Positions 1 through 10,225 of a DNA stretch of 64,000 nucleotides are shown one piece after another. The stretch covers positions 1,896,227 through 1,960,226 of the forward strand of contig NZ_JAUSVL010000001.1 of NCBI RefSeq assembly GCF_030814695.1, read 5' to 3'. Origin of the DNA: Oligosphaera ethanolica (GTDB lineage Bacteria; Verrucomicrobiota; Lentisphaeria; Oligosphaerales; Oligosphaeraceae). Position 1 is the first letter of the stretch. Every line of letters starts with the position of its first letter. Below the pieces are notes generated by a model. The model saw nothing but the letters and a program-made list of their open reading frames with translations. It was not told where the DNA came from and made no database searches. The position numbers and the translations under genes are program-made.

Positions 1-1284
1 CGTATGCGCAGTACCATGCGTTCACTGGGCTTTGCGGAACCCGACCGCAAATCGCGCGCGGTCTTGCAGGCGATGAATGGCGACGACGGCTATTTGTCCT
101 ATCCACTACGGCCCATACAACGCCGCACGCCGGACAAGCCCATGAACATCGTCTGGCTGGTTGGCGAGTCGCTGCGCGCCGACCTGCTCAACGAAGAAGC
201 CATGCCCAACAGCTGGCAACTGGCCGCCAAGGGCCATCGTTTCACGGAGCACTACAGCGGTGGCCACGGCACCCGCCCGGGTATGTTCAGCATGTTTTAC
301 GGCCTCTACGCCAACACCTGGGATCATTTTCTGCGGCTCAGCCGGGGACCGTTGCTCATCGACTGGCTGCTGGCCGATGACTACCAGTTCCTTTGCGTCA
401 CCTCAGCAAAATTCACCTATCCGGAATTCGATCGCACCATTTTTTCCGCGCTACCAAATGCCAGCATGATTTCGGACAGCAAAGGCCAGCCGTGGCTGCG
501 TGATATCCGCAACACCGACCGCATCGTGGACTTTATTGCCGACCGCGATGCCTCCCGGCCCTTTTTTGTCTTCAGCTTCTTTGAGTCCACCCACGCGCCC
601 TATACCTTCCCGGACGACGCGGTCATCCGGCCGGACTACCTCCCCGAGCTCAATTACGCGACGCTGTCAGCCAAGGACGCCCCACGCATCTACAACCGCG
701 CCGTCAATGCCGCCTACCACCTCGACCGGCAAATCGGCCGCATCATCACGGCACTATCCGAGCAGGGCTTCATGGACAACACGATCATTGTCATCACGGG
801 CGACCACGGCGAAGAATTCTACGAGAAGGGCTTTCTCGGCCACAACTCGACCTTTGTGCAGGAGCAGATCCGCACGCCGTGGGTGCTCTATGCGCCTGGC
901 AGTACGCCAGCCGTACATGCCCTGATGACCCATCACACCGACATGGTCCCCACCATCGCGCCGCTCCTCGGCGTGAAAAATCCCCCGGAAGACTTTTCGG
1001 TAGGACAAAATGCCCTGGCCATGACCGGCGAACGCGAGTTCTTTATTGTCTGTGGCTGGGAGATCGCCACCATCGTCACCCAGACGCACAAAATGCTACT
1101 GCCCTTGGGCGCCAAAGCGCGCTTCCGCAAGCAACAACTCAGCACCCTCAACGACCGGCCCTGCTCGGAAGACGAGGAAGACGACTTCTACGCGAATCAC
1201 CACGGCCTGCTTGGCAAAGCCCAGCACGACATGTGGAAATTCGTCGCCAATCGTGATGACGACCACAAGGTAGCCGCCCATTAG
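1..1284 (+). CDS. Sulfatase-fold (alkaline phosphatase superfamily) membrane protein, C-terminal part
   Basis: The frame is open to the window edge, so the true start lies outside; about 426 residues are visible from the first in-window ATG (position 4). It has an alkaline-phosphatase/sulfatase fold. The first metal-binding strand is NIVWLVGESLRAD (about residues 48-60). The probable nucleophile Thr lies in GGHGTRPGMF (about 90). A late metal cluster TGDHGEEF...GHN follows at about 265-282. The short linker before the fold and the absence of a signal peptide in view resemble YejM/PbgA-like or phosphoethanolamine-transferase-like proteins, whose N-terminal half is a membrane domain. That would put this catalytic domain in the periplasm, acting on a lipid or envelope substrate. 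Substrate is unknown. The next gene converges on it, 27 bp away. Confidence 0.8.
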   Translation, partial: RMRSTMRSLGFAEPDRKSRAVLQAMNGDDGYLSYPLRPIQRRTPDKPMNIVWLVGESLRADLLNEEAMPNSWQLAAKGHRFTEHYSGGHGTRPGMFSMFYGLYANTWDHFLRLSRGPLLIDWLLADDYQFLCVTSAKFTYPEFDRTIFSALPNASMISDSKGQPWLRDIRNTDRIVDFIADRDASRPFFVFSFFESTHAPYTFPDDAVIRPDYLPELNYATLSAKDAPRIYNRAVNAAYHLDRQIGRIITALSEQGFMDNTIIVITGDHGEEFYEKGFLGHNSTFVQEQIRTPWVLYAPGSTPAVHALMTHHTDMVPTIAPLLGVKNPPEDFSVGQNALAMTGEREFFIVCGWEIATIVTQTHKMLLPLGAKARFRKQQLSTLNDRPCSEDEEDDFYANHHGLLGKAQHDMWKFVANRDDDHKVAAH

Positions 1285-1311
1285 CCTTCAGGGCGATATG
1301 CGCAGCCGCCA

Positions 1312-2868
1312 TCACCCGGGCATGATTTGCCGGAAGACGGCGAGGCGCTGGGTGCGCACGTGCAGCTCAAAGTCCATCTTGGCGGCGAGCATTTCCTCCA
1401 GCGACGACGCGAAATCCCGCCGGCGGGCGAGGTAGCGACGGGCAGCCGAGGCCATGCCAGCCAGTTCGGTGATGACGCCGCGCCGCAGAATGCCGTCGAG
1501 CTCTTCAGCAGGCAGGTGCTGGCGGAGGTAGTCTTCATGGAGGAGCCGCATGAGACTGCGGTAACGCCGCGACACTTCCGTAGCGAGGAACGACGCGTGG
1601 CGATAACTGGCATAGAATGACGCCAAGATGGCAATGACGCGCTCGCGCTGCTTGATGGAATCAAATTGCTCTTGGACAATATCTAGTTCGGCGCAGGCGC
1701 GTTTGAAGGCCACGAGGTCGCCAAAGGTCAGCCGCTGAATCGTCGCCAAGGGCTTGCGGCCATCACGCATGTCCGTAATGAACATGCGGCGAATGACACG
1801 CACGGCGAACTGCTCGACGCGCTGGTCCCATTGCTCGCGGCCCTGGCCGGCCAGGCCCATAAAGGCGAGGGCAAGTTTCTCGCTGCCGTCCGGCAAGGTC
1901 AGAATCAGGTCAGCGGCAAGCATGACGACAGGATAGAGCGCCGTCATGCGGCGCAGCTCGCCGACCAGCGCTGCGGTCTTCCAATCTTTCTGCGACGTCG
2001 CCAGGGACTCGTCCAGAGCCATGAAGCGCAATACGCTTTCGCCGAGGTCATTGAGGGCCTTGCGCAGCCAAGAGAGGAGCTGGGTGTCATCCAAACGCCG
2101 TTGATCGACCAGCAGGCGCAGATGCGCCAGCGGAGCGATGCGCGCCGGGGCGCTGTCGCGCCAGGCGCGCATGCCGTGGCGGCAGAGCAGACGGTCGGCC
2201 TTGCGAGTGACATTCGGCCAGTATTCAAGGAGATTGGGGTCGGCGCTCCAGCGCTCCGCCCAGGCAAGAAAATCACGGGGAATGGGCCCGGGCGCTTCGA
2301 GAACGACAGTCAGGGCATCGCGAATGACATCCGGATCAAGCTGACCATCGTGCCTGGCAAAAAAATCCAGGAACCACTGGCAGGCGCGAGCGGCGTCCAT
2401 GCGCCAGAGTACGCGGAAAGCCAGTTCGAGGACAGTTTCGACGACCTCATTGCGGCGGCGGAAAGCGTCGGCGGCCTTACCGAGCGCATGCGGAACCACG
2501 GCACGGCTGAGGACCATGCAGCGGTCGAGAGCGGTGAGTGTCTGAGCGGGCACAAGGGCCTTGGAGAAGGTCGTGGGTGCGGGTTCGGGCTGACTGATTT
2601 CGCCACCTTGCGCCAGCAATCGCGAGCTATTCTCAATGCACTCAAAGTACTCGGCGAGTATGTTCTCGCCGCTGATTTTGACGGCGCAGGTGCGGTAGAG
2701 AGTGACCAGCCGTTCGACCTGCTCGGCAGCCAGGCCGAAGAATTGCTGGCCAGACTGCTCCGCGAGCAGGTTGAGGCGCTCGACTTCCGTGGCGGTGAGG
2801 TCCGGATTCAGCCGCTCAAGCCGCCGAAGCTGTTGGGCCAATTCGCGATATGCTTCGTCAGGACTCAT
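1312..2868 (-). CDS. Hypothetical protein, helical, 518 aa
   Basis: I do not recognise this protein. It begins MSPDEAYRELAQQLRRLER and appears alpha-helical throughout, with many Leu, Ala, Arg and Glu residues, no signal peptide and no clear membrane segment, so it is probably cytoplasmic. No catalytic motif stands out. It lies 66 bp downstream of pgi on the same strand and may be co-transcribed with it. No strong Shine-Dalgarno precedes the ATG. A 719-codon open frame runs antisense to it and to pgi, but codon structure and the homology of pgi favour the minus strand. Confidence 0.6.
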   Translation of the reverse strand: MSPDEAYRELAQQLRRLERLNPDLTATEVERLNLLAEQSGQQFFGLAAEQVERLVTLYRTCAVKISGENILAEYFECIENSSRLLAQGGEISQPEPAPTTFSKALVPAQTLTALDRCMVLSRAVVPHALGKAADAFRRRNEVVETVLELAFRVLWRMDAARACQWFLDFFARHDGQLDPDVIRDALTVVLEAPGPIPRDFLAWAERWSADPNLLEYWPNVTRKADRLLCRHGMRAWRDSAPARIAPLAHLRLLVDQRRLDDTQLLSWLRKALNDLGESVLRFMALDESLATSQKDWKTAALVGELRRMTALYPVVMLAADLILTLPDGSEKLALAFMGLAGQGREQWDQRVEQFAVRVIRRMFITDMRDGRKPLATIQRLTFGDLVAFKRACAELDIVQEQFDSIKQRERVIAILASFYASYRHASFLATEVSRRYRSLMRLLHEDYLRQHLPAEELDGILRRGVITELAGMASAARRYLARRRDFASSLEEMLAAKMDFELHVRTQRLAVFRQIMPG

Positions 2869-2934
2869 GCTGCCCAGTCGGGTTTCGGGCAGGCCGGCCG
2901 CCAGCTCGGCGGCGCGACGCTGCCAACGGGGGTA

Positions 2935-4560
2935 TTACATGCGATTGCGCAGGCGCTGGATGATGGCGTTGGTAGAACAGTCGTGCTTGAGCTCGGCTTT
3001 CTTGCCGGCTGTGAGATCTTTGAGGATATTCTTGGCCAGGACTTTGCCCAGCTGCACGCCCCACTGGTCGAAGGAATAGACATTCCAGATAACGCCCTGC
3101 GTGAAAATCTTGTGTTCGTAGAGGGCCATGAGGATACCCAGCATACGCGGCGTCAACTCGTCGGCCAAGAGCGTGTTGGTCGGGCGATTGCCGTCGAAAG
3201 TCTTCTGTGCGGCCAATGCGTCGCTGATGCCGGGCTCTTCGGCCTTGACGGCCGCCGTGGTCTTGCCGAAGGCCATGGCTTCGGTTTGGGCGACAAAGTT
3301 CGCCATCAGTTTCTGGTGATGGTCACCAATGGGCGTCTGCGACTTGCAGAAGCCGATGAAATCGCCGGGAATGAGCTTGGTGCCCTGGTGGAGGAGCTGG
3401 AAGAAGCTGTGCTGGCTGTTGGTGCCGGGCTCGCCCCAGATGACCGGGCCGGTCTGCCAGGCGACGGGCGTGCCGTCTTTACTGGTGGACTTGCCGTTGC
3501 TCTCCATGTCGACCTGCTGCAGATGGGCCGCAAAGCGATGCATGGCCTGGTCGTAGGGCAGTATCGCGTAGCTCTGAGCAGCAAAGAAGTTGTTGTACCA
3601 CACGCCCAGCAGGCCCATGAGCACTGGCATGTTCTGCTCGAGGGGCGTCGTCCGGAAATGCTCGTCCATCGCGTGGAAGCCATCAAGCATCGCCGTGAAA
3701 TGCGCCGGCCCAATCGCCAGCATGATGGGCAGGCCAATCGCCGAACACATGGAATAGCGGCCGCCGACCCAGTCCCAGAACTCGAACATGTTCCGGGTGT
3801 CAATACCAAAAGCCGCGACATCATCCTGGTTGGTGGACACCGCCACGAAATGGCGGGCAATGGCGGCTTTACTGCCAAAAGCCTTGAGCGTCCAGTCACG
3901 CGCGCTCATGGCATTCGTCATGGTCTCCTGCGTGGTGAAGGTCTTGGACGCTACAATGAACATCGTTTCGGCCGGGTCCAACGCGCTTAGCGTGTCAGCC
4001 AGGTGGAAGCCGTCGACATTGGACACAAAAAGCACATTGAGGTTTTTGCAGCAGAAGGGCTTGAGCGCCTCGCAGGCCATCTTCGGCCCGAGATCGGAAC
4101 CGCCAATGCCGATGTTGACGACGTTGCGGATCGGCTTGCCGCTGTAGCCCAGCCAGCTGCCGCTGCGCACCTGCTCGCAGAAATCCGCCATGCGCTTGAG
4201 CACTGCATTGACGCCGGGCATGACGTCCTCGCCATCGACCATAATGGGCCGGTTGGAGCGGTTGCGCAAAGCGACATGCAGTACCGCGCGTTTTTCAGTC
4301 TCGTTGATGGCCTTGCCGCTGAACATCTCGCCAATGGCCTTTTCCAAACCGGCTTCGCGAGCCAGCTCGCACAAGAGCGTCATGGTCTCGGCGTTGATGC
4401 GGTTCTTAGAGTAATCCAGCAGCAGGTCTTCAAATTCCAGGGCAAACGTCGCCGCGCGCTTGGGATCCTGCTGGAACATATCGCGCAGATGCTCGTCTTT
4501 GATGCGTGCGTAGTGGCTCTGCAGCTTCTGCCAGGACGCCGTGCGGGTGATGTCGCTCAT
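2935..4560 (-). CDS. pgi: Glucose-6-phosphate isomerase
   Basis: Interconverts glucose 6-phosphate and fructose 6-phosphate in glycolysis and gluconeogenesis, in the cytoplasm. The 541-residue length matches the long bacterial/eukaryotic PGI family. Visible landmarks are the phosphate-binding region [18 protein letters not shown], the segment [13 protein letters not shown], the catalytic stretch containing [15 protein letters not shown], and the C-terminal signature [15 protein letters not shown] with the conserved lysine. The start was placed at the ATG ending at 4560 because GGAAAGG lies about 7 bp before it; an upstream TTG would add nine residues without a ribosome site. It fits the sugar-catabolic gene content of the window. 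Confidence 0.96.
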   Translation of the reverse strand: MSDITRTASWQKLQSHYARIKDEHLRDMFQQDPKRAATFALEFEDLLLDYSKNRINAETMTLLCELAREAGLEKAIGEMFSGKAINETEKRAVLHVALRNRSNRPIMVDGEDVMPGVNAVLKRMADFCEQVRSGSWLGYSGKPIRNVVNIGIGGSDLGPKMACEALKPFCCKNLNVLFVSNVDGFHLADTLSALDPAETMFIVASKTFTTQETMTNAMSARDWTLKAFGSKAAIARHFVAVSTNQDDVAAFGIDTRNMFEFWDWVGGRYSMCSAIGLPIMLAIGPAHFTAMLDGFHAMDEHFRTTPLEQNMPVLMGLLGVWYNNFFAAQSYAILPYDQAMHRFAAHLQQVDMESNGKSTSKDGTPVAWQTGPVIWGEPGTNSQHSFFQLLHQGTKLIPGDFIGFCKSQTPIGDHHQKLMANFVAQTEAMAFGKTTAAVKAEEPGISDALAAQKTFDGNRPTNTLLADELTPRMLGILMALYEHKIFTQGVIWNVYSFDQWGVQLGKVLAKNILKDLTAGKKAELKHDCSTNAIIQRLRNRM

Positions 4561-4686
4561 GCTTATGCCTTTCCATGCAAATGACAACCGTGGTGATGCG
4601 CGCCACCCGAACCGACCTGCGGCCCGGCAACAACGCGCGGCTTAATGTAAGCCCTGCCAGGTGATAGGCAATAGCATGCGCCAAGA

Positions 4687-4730
4687 GATCAGAACGATCA
4701 TCCGTCCGATCTGTCCGATCTGTCCGTATA
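4687..4730. repeat. Short 9-bp-period GATC repeat array
   Basis: A short array between pgi and the next gene with units such as CCGATCTGT and CCGATCCGT spaced 9 bp apart. It belongs to the family of arrays found at several other intergenic sites of this window (for example 12183, 29773 and 55181). It lacks the conserved cap sequence seen at the larger arrays. Confidence 0.7.
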
Positions 4731-4872
4731 CCGCGACCCCATCGGCGGCCAAGCACCACGGCAGCGTCCAATGAAAGGCCCTGGCGATTCGTCGTTGGTA
4801 GCACAAGGCCAACGCGTTTATTCACCTACGCGCCGCGCCTGTGTGGTCGACCAGGAAAACAACAACACAACC

Positions 4873-6030
4873 ATGGCAAACTCCGAACCCAATCAACACG
4901 AAGACGACCAAAACAGCGCCCAGCACGGCGACAGCGCCGAGAACTCGCGCGGGGCAGCGACACCCCCCGGCAACGCGGTCGTGCCAGCAACATCTGGCGC
5001 TGTCCGCAGCCAAGGCGGCGCGGTCACCACCCTCTCGCCGGCCTACGGCCCGTACCTGCAGACCCTGCCAGCGACCCGGGCATTGAGTGACGACGAGCAG
5101 CGTGCTGCCGACATTCGCGAGGGCATCCATCCGACGGCATCAACCGGCGTGGATCAGCAGGGCGGCCGCTCGCTCTACGAGCTGCTGGCCCTGCTGGCGG
5201 CGGTGCTGGCCTTTGTGCTCGTGGTCGCGCTGGCCTTTCCCTGGCGACATTTCATCAAGACCGCTCCCAAAGACGACGCCTTGCTCTTGCACTCGCCGCT
5301 GTTGACCGAGCGCCCGCCCGAGGTCGTCAAGAACGCCCTGGCCGAAATCACCGTCTTGCGCGAAACTGGCCGCCTCAATGGCGCCCGCGACAAATGCGCG
5401 GAGTATCTCGACGCCCTGCCCACGCAGCAGCGCGAGCACATTCTGTGGTTACCGATATGGCAGCAGCACCTGGAGCTGCTCTTCCTCCTGCGTCAACACA
5501 ACGACCTTCGCCGGCAGTGCAGCCGCCTCAGGCAGCTGGTCCCCGACGCGGTGGAAGCCGTCTATTACCCAGCCAAGCTGGACATCGACACCGTGCCCCG
5601 CATGGACTACTACACCCGCCAAGACCGCAAATACTACGGTAAACTTCTTGCCTTTCAGCTGAAAAAATGCGCCGCCGCCGAAGCCGCGCTGGCCACCCGA
5701 AAACCCACGCCGGCCGTCAGCAACGCCCTCAAGGCCTTCCGTCTGCTTATGGCCGACTGCCAGCGACGCCTGTGGTGGCTGAGCAATTTCTCCTGGGACG
5801 ACGATCACCGCGAAGAGGCCTTCGCCATGCTGCGCCAAATACCCGAAGACAGCCGCCAGGCCCTGCAACTGCGCCTGTCCCTCCTGCGGGACTGCCGACA
5901 GCACTGGCGCAACTGGTGGCAACGCAACCCAGGCAGCCGCATCGTGGACGGTCGCCCCATGACCTACACCAATGTCGAGCAGGAAATCGAACTCCACGAA
6001 CAACTGCTGCGGCAGCGCGGCAACAACTGA
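4873..6030 (+). CDS. Single-pass membrane protein with helical extracytoplasmic domain, unknown function
   Basis: Unrecognised 385-residue protein. The first ~90 residues (MANSEPNQHEDDQNS...) are polar and low in complexity. One strong hydrophobic helix follows (ELLALLAAVLAFVLVVALAF), then a ~260-residue soluble helical domain rich in Leu, Arg and Gln that could contain TPR-like repeats. The ATG at 4873 was preferred over the frame's first ATG at 4771 because the upstream stretch is not protein-like and overlaps the repeat-bearing gap; the ribosome site (AGGAAAA) is distant, so the start is uncertain. The next gene starts 49 bp downstream on the same strand and is also a membrane protein, so the two probably form an operon. 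Confidence 0.6.
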   Translation: MANSEPNQHEDDQNSAQHGDSAENSRGAATPPGNAVVPATSGAVRSQGGAVTTLSPAYGPYLQTLPATRALSDDEQRAADIREGIHPTASTGVDQQGGRSLYELLALLAAVLAFVLVVALAFPWRHFIKTAPKDDALLLHSPLLTERPPEVVKNALAEITVLRETGRLNGARDKCAEYLDALPTQQREHILWLPIWQQHLELLFLLRQHNDLRRQCSRLRQLVPDAVEAVYYPAKLDIDTVPRMDYYTRQDRKYYGKLLAFQLKKCAAAEAALATRKPTPAVSNALKAFRLLMADCQRRLWWLSNFSWDDDHREEAFAMLRQIPEDSRQALQLRLSLLRDCRQHWRNWWQRNPGSRIVDGRPMTYTNVEQEIELHEQLLRQRGNN

Positions 6031-6079
6031 CAACGACTGGGACCGCCACCGCCCGCCGGCCCCACGAAAGAACATCGCC

Positions 6080-7261
6080 ATGAAAAGCATCTTCGCGCAT
6101 ATCGACCGCTACTGCCGGGAGCGCCGACTGTACTGGGCGCCCGGCGTCGACAGCATCTGGTCGCCCAAGTGGCTGCTGGTGGCGCTGGCCTACATCTTCG
6201 CCATCGGCTTTATGGCGCGGGACCCGTGGTTCGGCCAGCGCTTTTTTGTCTGGAACCACGGCCTGCTGGCGATTCTTATCAGTTTCATCATCGTCGCGAC
6301 GGTCAGCTTCGAATGGCATCTGCTTGGCCGGCCCGAGGGCATCAACGTCTTCCTGCAAGCCCTGTTGATCTTTCCCTTCTCGCTCTTTCTCGGCCGCATC
6401 ATCGGCAAGCCATGGAATTACAACAACCAGACGGGGCTGATTGGCGATGCCATGAGCATGATCAAGGACCTGCTGCGGCTCAGTGGCGTCAACTCGGTCA
6501 TCCCCAAGGCCTTCCAGGAGATATTCGCCTCGCCGGGGCTCGCTTTTCTGCTGATCGTTGTCTGCGTGGCACTGTCCTTCGGCCAGCGCAAATCCACGCG
6601 CATCGGCCTGCTCCTCACGGCCTTGCTAGTGCCCTTCATCCAAAGCATCCTGAATACGCCACGGCCGTCGCTGAGCTTCGTCATCGGCGCCATGCTGATG
6701 CTGCTGGGGGTCATCGGCCAATACATGGACGTGGCCAGCTACGTCTGCGACCGGAATATCCTCCGGCGCCTCCGCCAAGTCCGCGACGACGCCGAACGCA
6801 CCAGCAGCATCCGCATCGTCAAACGAGCCCTGCAGGACGGCCAGATCGCCGAACAGAGCGTGCTGGAAATCATCCGCCGCAACTACACTGACGGCTACGG
6901 CGTGCCCGCAGAAGACATACCCGTGATCGCCCGGTCGCTTAGCCACCGGCTGGTTTATGAACACGGCCTGCTCACGGTCCACCTCAGCTCAGACGGGCTC
7001 TTCCTGGCACCGGCGCGAAGTCTGTCCACTTACGACTCGCTGCTGTCCGAGGTGTCCCTGTGGCCACGCAGCATCCTCCTGGGCGCCTTGGCGGTGTTCT
7101 GGTGGCTCATGCCGTTGGACATCATCCCCGATGCCATGCCCGTGGTCGGCACGATCGACGACATCCTCTTGCTCGTCCTCGGCGGCCTCCCGCTTTTTCA
7201 TCAGCTGGCCGGCAGCCACCGCCGACAATTCGAACAAGGCCGCATCCGACAGCCGCAATGA
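6080..7261 (+). CDS. Multipass membrane protein with C-terminal DUF1232 (YkvA-like) segment
   Basis: 393 residues with several hydrophobic helices in the first half (for example LLVALAYIFAIGFMA and LAILISFIIVATVSF). A soluble middle with RILRRLRQVRDDAERTSS follows, then a C-terminal helix pair WLMPLDIIPDAMPVVGTIDD. That last stretch matches the DUF1232 family pattern (P-x-D-x-I-P-D ... G-x-I-D-D). The DUF1232 function is not established. The ATG at 6080 was chosen because it begins a charged cytoplasmic N-terminus after a gap from the upstream gene; the frame itself extends further upstream into that gene. Likely operonic with the preceding membrane protein. Confidence 0.7.
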   Translation: MKSIFAHIDRYCRERRLYWAPGVDSIWSPKWLLVALAYIFAIGFMARDPWFGQRFFVWNHGLLAILISFIIVATVSFEWHLLGRPEGINVFLQALLIFPFSLFLGRIIGKPWNYNNQTGLIGDAMSMIKDLLRLSGVNSVIPKAFQEIFASPGLAFLLIVVCVALSFGQRKSTRIGLLLTALLVPFIQSILNTPRPSLSFVIGAMLMLLGVIGQYMDVASYVCDRNILRRLRQVRDDAERTSSIRIVKRALQDGQIAEQSVLEIIRRNYTDGYGVPAEDIPVIARSLSHRLVYEHGLLTVHLSSDGLFLAPARSLSTYDSLLSEVSLWPRSILLGALAVFWWLMPLDIIPDAMPVVGTIDDILLLVLGGLPLFHQLAGSHRRQFEQGRIRQPQ

Positions 7262-7285
7262 GGCGCGAGTACCGCAGCGGCGCAA

Positions 7286-10159
7286 TCACGGCCGGGAGTA
7301 GATGACCACGTCCTTGAGCCAGTAGTCAATCTGGTCGCTGGACGTGCACATGCCCACGCGAATCATCTTGTAAAGCCCGGCGCGGTCGGGATTGAATGAC
7401 ACGAAGACCTCGCGCCACTCATCCTGCGGGTCGGTATAGCGCAGGCCGTCGTACTTGCCCTTTTCGTTTTCGTCCTGGTAGGCCATCATGACCAGCGGCG
7501 CCCAGATGCGGCCAACATTGCCGCCGCGCTTGACCTTGATGCTGAAGCCAATGCCAACGGCGTTCGCCAGCTCCTCGCTCCCAGCATCAAGCACGTACTC
7601 GGGAAAGACCCACCGATCGCTGTTGCTGCCCGCAAACGTGGTCGAGACTTTCAACGCCTGCTCGACAGCATCAAAACTGAAGGTGGACGCGCCCGAGCTG
7701 TTCTGCCGCCAACGCTCAGGATTCAGAAAATCGAAGGTCTTTTTCGCCATGAACGACCAATTGACAAAAGGCACGCTGCAGCCAGCCAGCGGGAAGCCAG
7801 TGTCGTGCAGTCGAATGCTGTAATACACGTCTTTACAGCCACTGAAATCCAAGGTCCAGGTCAGCGGCGTTTCGCTGCGCGGCGGGAGCACGCGCGCGGC
7901 AGCTGTCGGCGCCTGGGCCACTGAAACGCCCGCAGGCAACTGCAGCTGCGGGGCGATGCGCTGCTCGTCGTCACTGAAATTATAGACATTGACGCTGAAG
8001 CGGTCGGAATCAGCGTGGTAACTGACGCCGTCCCACGACTTCACCTGCCAATGGTCAAACTGATAGACCACTGGCGTGGCCACGCGCGGCCGCAGCTCAT
8101 AGCTTATTGCCTCGCTACGCAAGGCCATGGCCGCCGTGGCCATATTAAGTGCGGCGGTGTTCAGCTTCACCGCGTCCAGACCGACGTAGGCCATGCCGCC
8201 AGCGAAGCGGATGGCGCCATCGGCAATAGCCAGTGGCCGGCCGTCGATCGACCACGCGCCCGTGGCCGGCATGTCGGCGATGGACACCGTCTGTTCTCGA
8301 ATATCGCCCGTGTAGATCACCGCGACGGCGCCATTTGGCCCTTTGAAGACCCGGCAGATCATGGCATGGGCCGGCAACGTCGGCCAGTCGCCCACATAGT
8401 CCTTGTGCGCGAGTTGCTGCACGAACAGCATATACGCCGCCAACGACCGCAACGGCGTGGCGTGGTAGTCCATCATGCCGAAGTTGTTGTTGTTCTCCTG
8501 GAAAAATGGCATGGTGAAGGGAAAATACTTGGCGATGCCGGCGGCGCGGGACTCGACGCCTTTCATGGTGATCCACAGGGCGCTAACCATGTCTTCATCG
8601 CGCTCGGGATGGAGTTTCCCCAGCGGTCCGCCGTGCGGCCTGCTCAATTGCACCGACGGATCAAGGCCCCGCGACCACGGCTTGCCACATTCCGTGATCC
8701 ACATGGGCAAGCGCCCCTTGGGATGGTTTGCCAACATATCCCGGTAGGTCTGAATCAACGGCACGAGCTTCTCCGGCGCGCCGTAATTGTGAAAGGCAAA
8801 GACGTCGATGCTGTCCAGCAGGCCGTTGTCCATGCCGGCACGCAGGCAGTCGCGGGCGGATTCACCGCGGCAGAACGGCGCCGCGACCATCAGCAGATCG
8901 CGGCCGCGCATGGCATAGGCCGCAGCCTTGATAATGGGCAAATGCGCCTCGCCAGGTATGCTGCGGGCGTCATACTCGTTCAATATGTGGAAGGCCTCCA
9001 GCCCCGCCGCCCGGCGATCCAGCATGCCTGACACGGACGGCACCAGCCCCAGCAAATGCCGCGGCATGACATAGCGGTCATTGACCGGCTCGCCGCCATA
9101 CCAGCGCGGAAAATCGTTGAAGCAGAAGATGGACTTCAGGCCCATGTCGCCCGCAATGCCGTAAAAGCGCTCGCGCTCGATCTTGTACTCGCCCTGTACG
9201 GGCTCTTCAGCCGCGTAATTGCACCACTCGCGATTGGAACGGATGCCCGCCCGCAGCAACACCGCGACCGTCTGCCTAATGCGCTCTTCGCTGCGAGTGC
9301 TGATCAGGCCCTCAATCGCAAAAAACGGATCCGGCGCGCCATCGTAGGGCTCCAGTACCGTCAGGCCAAAAACCAAATCGGCGTCAGGGAAACGAAGCTC
9401 ATAATAGCCGCGAGGCAGGGTCACGCTGATGGCCACGCGACCATCGGCTACCACGGTGGACGCGCCACTGACCACCGCCGCGCCGGCGTAGTCCGTGATG
9501 TCGTAACTCAAGGCCTGGCCATCGGCAAAATGCCCTGTCGCGAACTCAATGCGCTGCGGCTGCTCCGGCAGCGCGTAGAACTGCAGCAGATTGTCGCCCG
9601 TGGTCAGTTTCATCACCCGCGACGGGTCTTTCTTAAATACCTGCATGACCTCGTTCTTAGCATTGAACACGGCGATATTCCTGATATAGCAGTCAATGGC
9701 CAGCGACGTCGTCGACACAACCATCTGCAAGCTGCGGACCTTAGCCATGTCGAAACCCGCGCGCTCAAAATGCAGTTCCACGGGCTGATATGCGCCCGGC
9801 ACCGGCGGCGCAAAACTGAAGTGGCCCGACAGCGCGCCCTGGTCGGCAAAATGTACCCGACACGACAGGTCCTTGAGGCCCTCGGGCAGGAGCTTCATCT
9901 CAAAACGGATGCCGGCCGCGCCGGCCATACCCGCCGGCAGAGGCACCAGCGGCCACACGGAATGCTGGCCGGCCTTGCTGAACGCAGCCTGGAAATGCAG
10001 CGCGCCCTCGGCGTCCGACCACGCTACCCGCATGTCCTCCGTGCCCATGGGTTTCCAGCTCTTCGCATCATTGAGCAACGCCGTATTCGCGCGCAATGCC
10101 ACCGCGCCCAACAACGCCGCGCCTGCCAGAAAGCACCGGGTCAACTTCGTCGTGATCAT
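7286..10159 (-). CDS. Secreted glycoside hydrolase, clan GH-A-like, 957 aa
   Basis: A signal peptide (MITTKLTRCFLAGAALLGAVALRA) indicates export. Residues ~30-270 look like beta-sandwich modules. Residues ~280-600 look like a TIM barrel of the clan GH-A type: the probable acid/base Glu is in FHILNEYD (E395) and the probable nucleophile in MWITECGK (E490), a spacing usual for GH5/GH39-type enzymes. The remaining ~350 residues are beta-rich and may bind carbohydrate. The glycan target cannot be named. It lies 66 bp downstream of a pseudopilin gene that follows a GntR regulator on the same strand, suggesting a regulated sugar-utilisation module. Confidence 0.75.
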   Translation of the reverse strand: MITTKLTRCFLAGAALLGAVALRANTALLNDAKSWKPMGTEDMRVAWSDAEGALHFQAAFSKAGQHSVWPLVPLPAGMAGAAGIRFEMKLLPEGLKDLSCRVHFADQGALSGHFSFAPPVPGAYQPVELHFERAGFDMAKVRSLQMVVSTTSLAIDCYIRNIAVFNAKNEVMQVFKKDPSRVMKLTTGDNLLQFYALPEQPQRIEFATGHFADGQALSYDITDYAGAAVVSGASTVVADGRVAISVTLPRGYYELRFPDADLVFGLTVLEPYDGAPDPFFAIEGLISTRSEERIRQTVAVLLRAGIRSNREWCNYAAEEPVQGEYKIERERFYGIAGDMGLKSIFCFNDFPRWYGGEPVNDRYVMPRHLLGLVPSVSGMLDRRAAGLEAFHILNEYDARSIPGEAHLPIIKAAAYAMRGRDLLMVAAPFCRGESARDCLRAGMDNGLLDSIDVFAFHNYGAPEKLVPLIQTYRDMLANHPKGRLPMWITECGKPWSRGLDPSVQLSRPHGGPLGKLHPERDEDMVSALWITMKGVESRAAGIAKYFPFTMPFFQENNNNFGMMDYHATPLRSLAAYMLFVQQLAHKDYVGDWPTLPAHAMICRVFKGPNGAVAVIYTGDIREQTVSIADMPATGAWSIDGRPLAIADGAIRFAGGMAYVGLDAVKLNTAALNMATAAMALRSEAISYELRPRVATPVVYQFDHWQVKSWDGVSYHADSDRFSVNVYNFSDDEQRIAPQLQLPAGVSVAQAPTAAARVLPPRSETPLTWTLDFSGCKDVYYSIRLHDTGFPLAGCSVPFVNWSFMAKKTFDFLNPERWRQNSSGASTFSFDAVEQALKVSTTFAGSNSDRWVFPEYVLDAGSEELANAVGIGFSIKVKRGGNVGRIWAPLVMMAYQDENEKGKYDGLRYTDPQDEWREVFVSFNPDRAGLYKMIRVGMCTSSDQIDYWLKDVVIYSRP

Positions 10160-10225
10160 AGCGTCATTTTGTCCTTCTACTCGTGGATCATACCTGTGGT
10201 TGGCTACATCTCGGCCAAGCTGTCA

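Noticed and set aside
1831..3990. 719-codon open frame on the plus strand across pgi and the hypothetical gene
   Set aside because: It is antisense to pgi, whose motifs are clear. Its peptide is rich in Arg, Gly and Ala with no domain, as expected for a GC-rich shadow frame.
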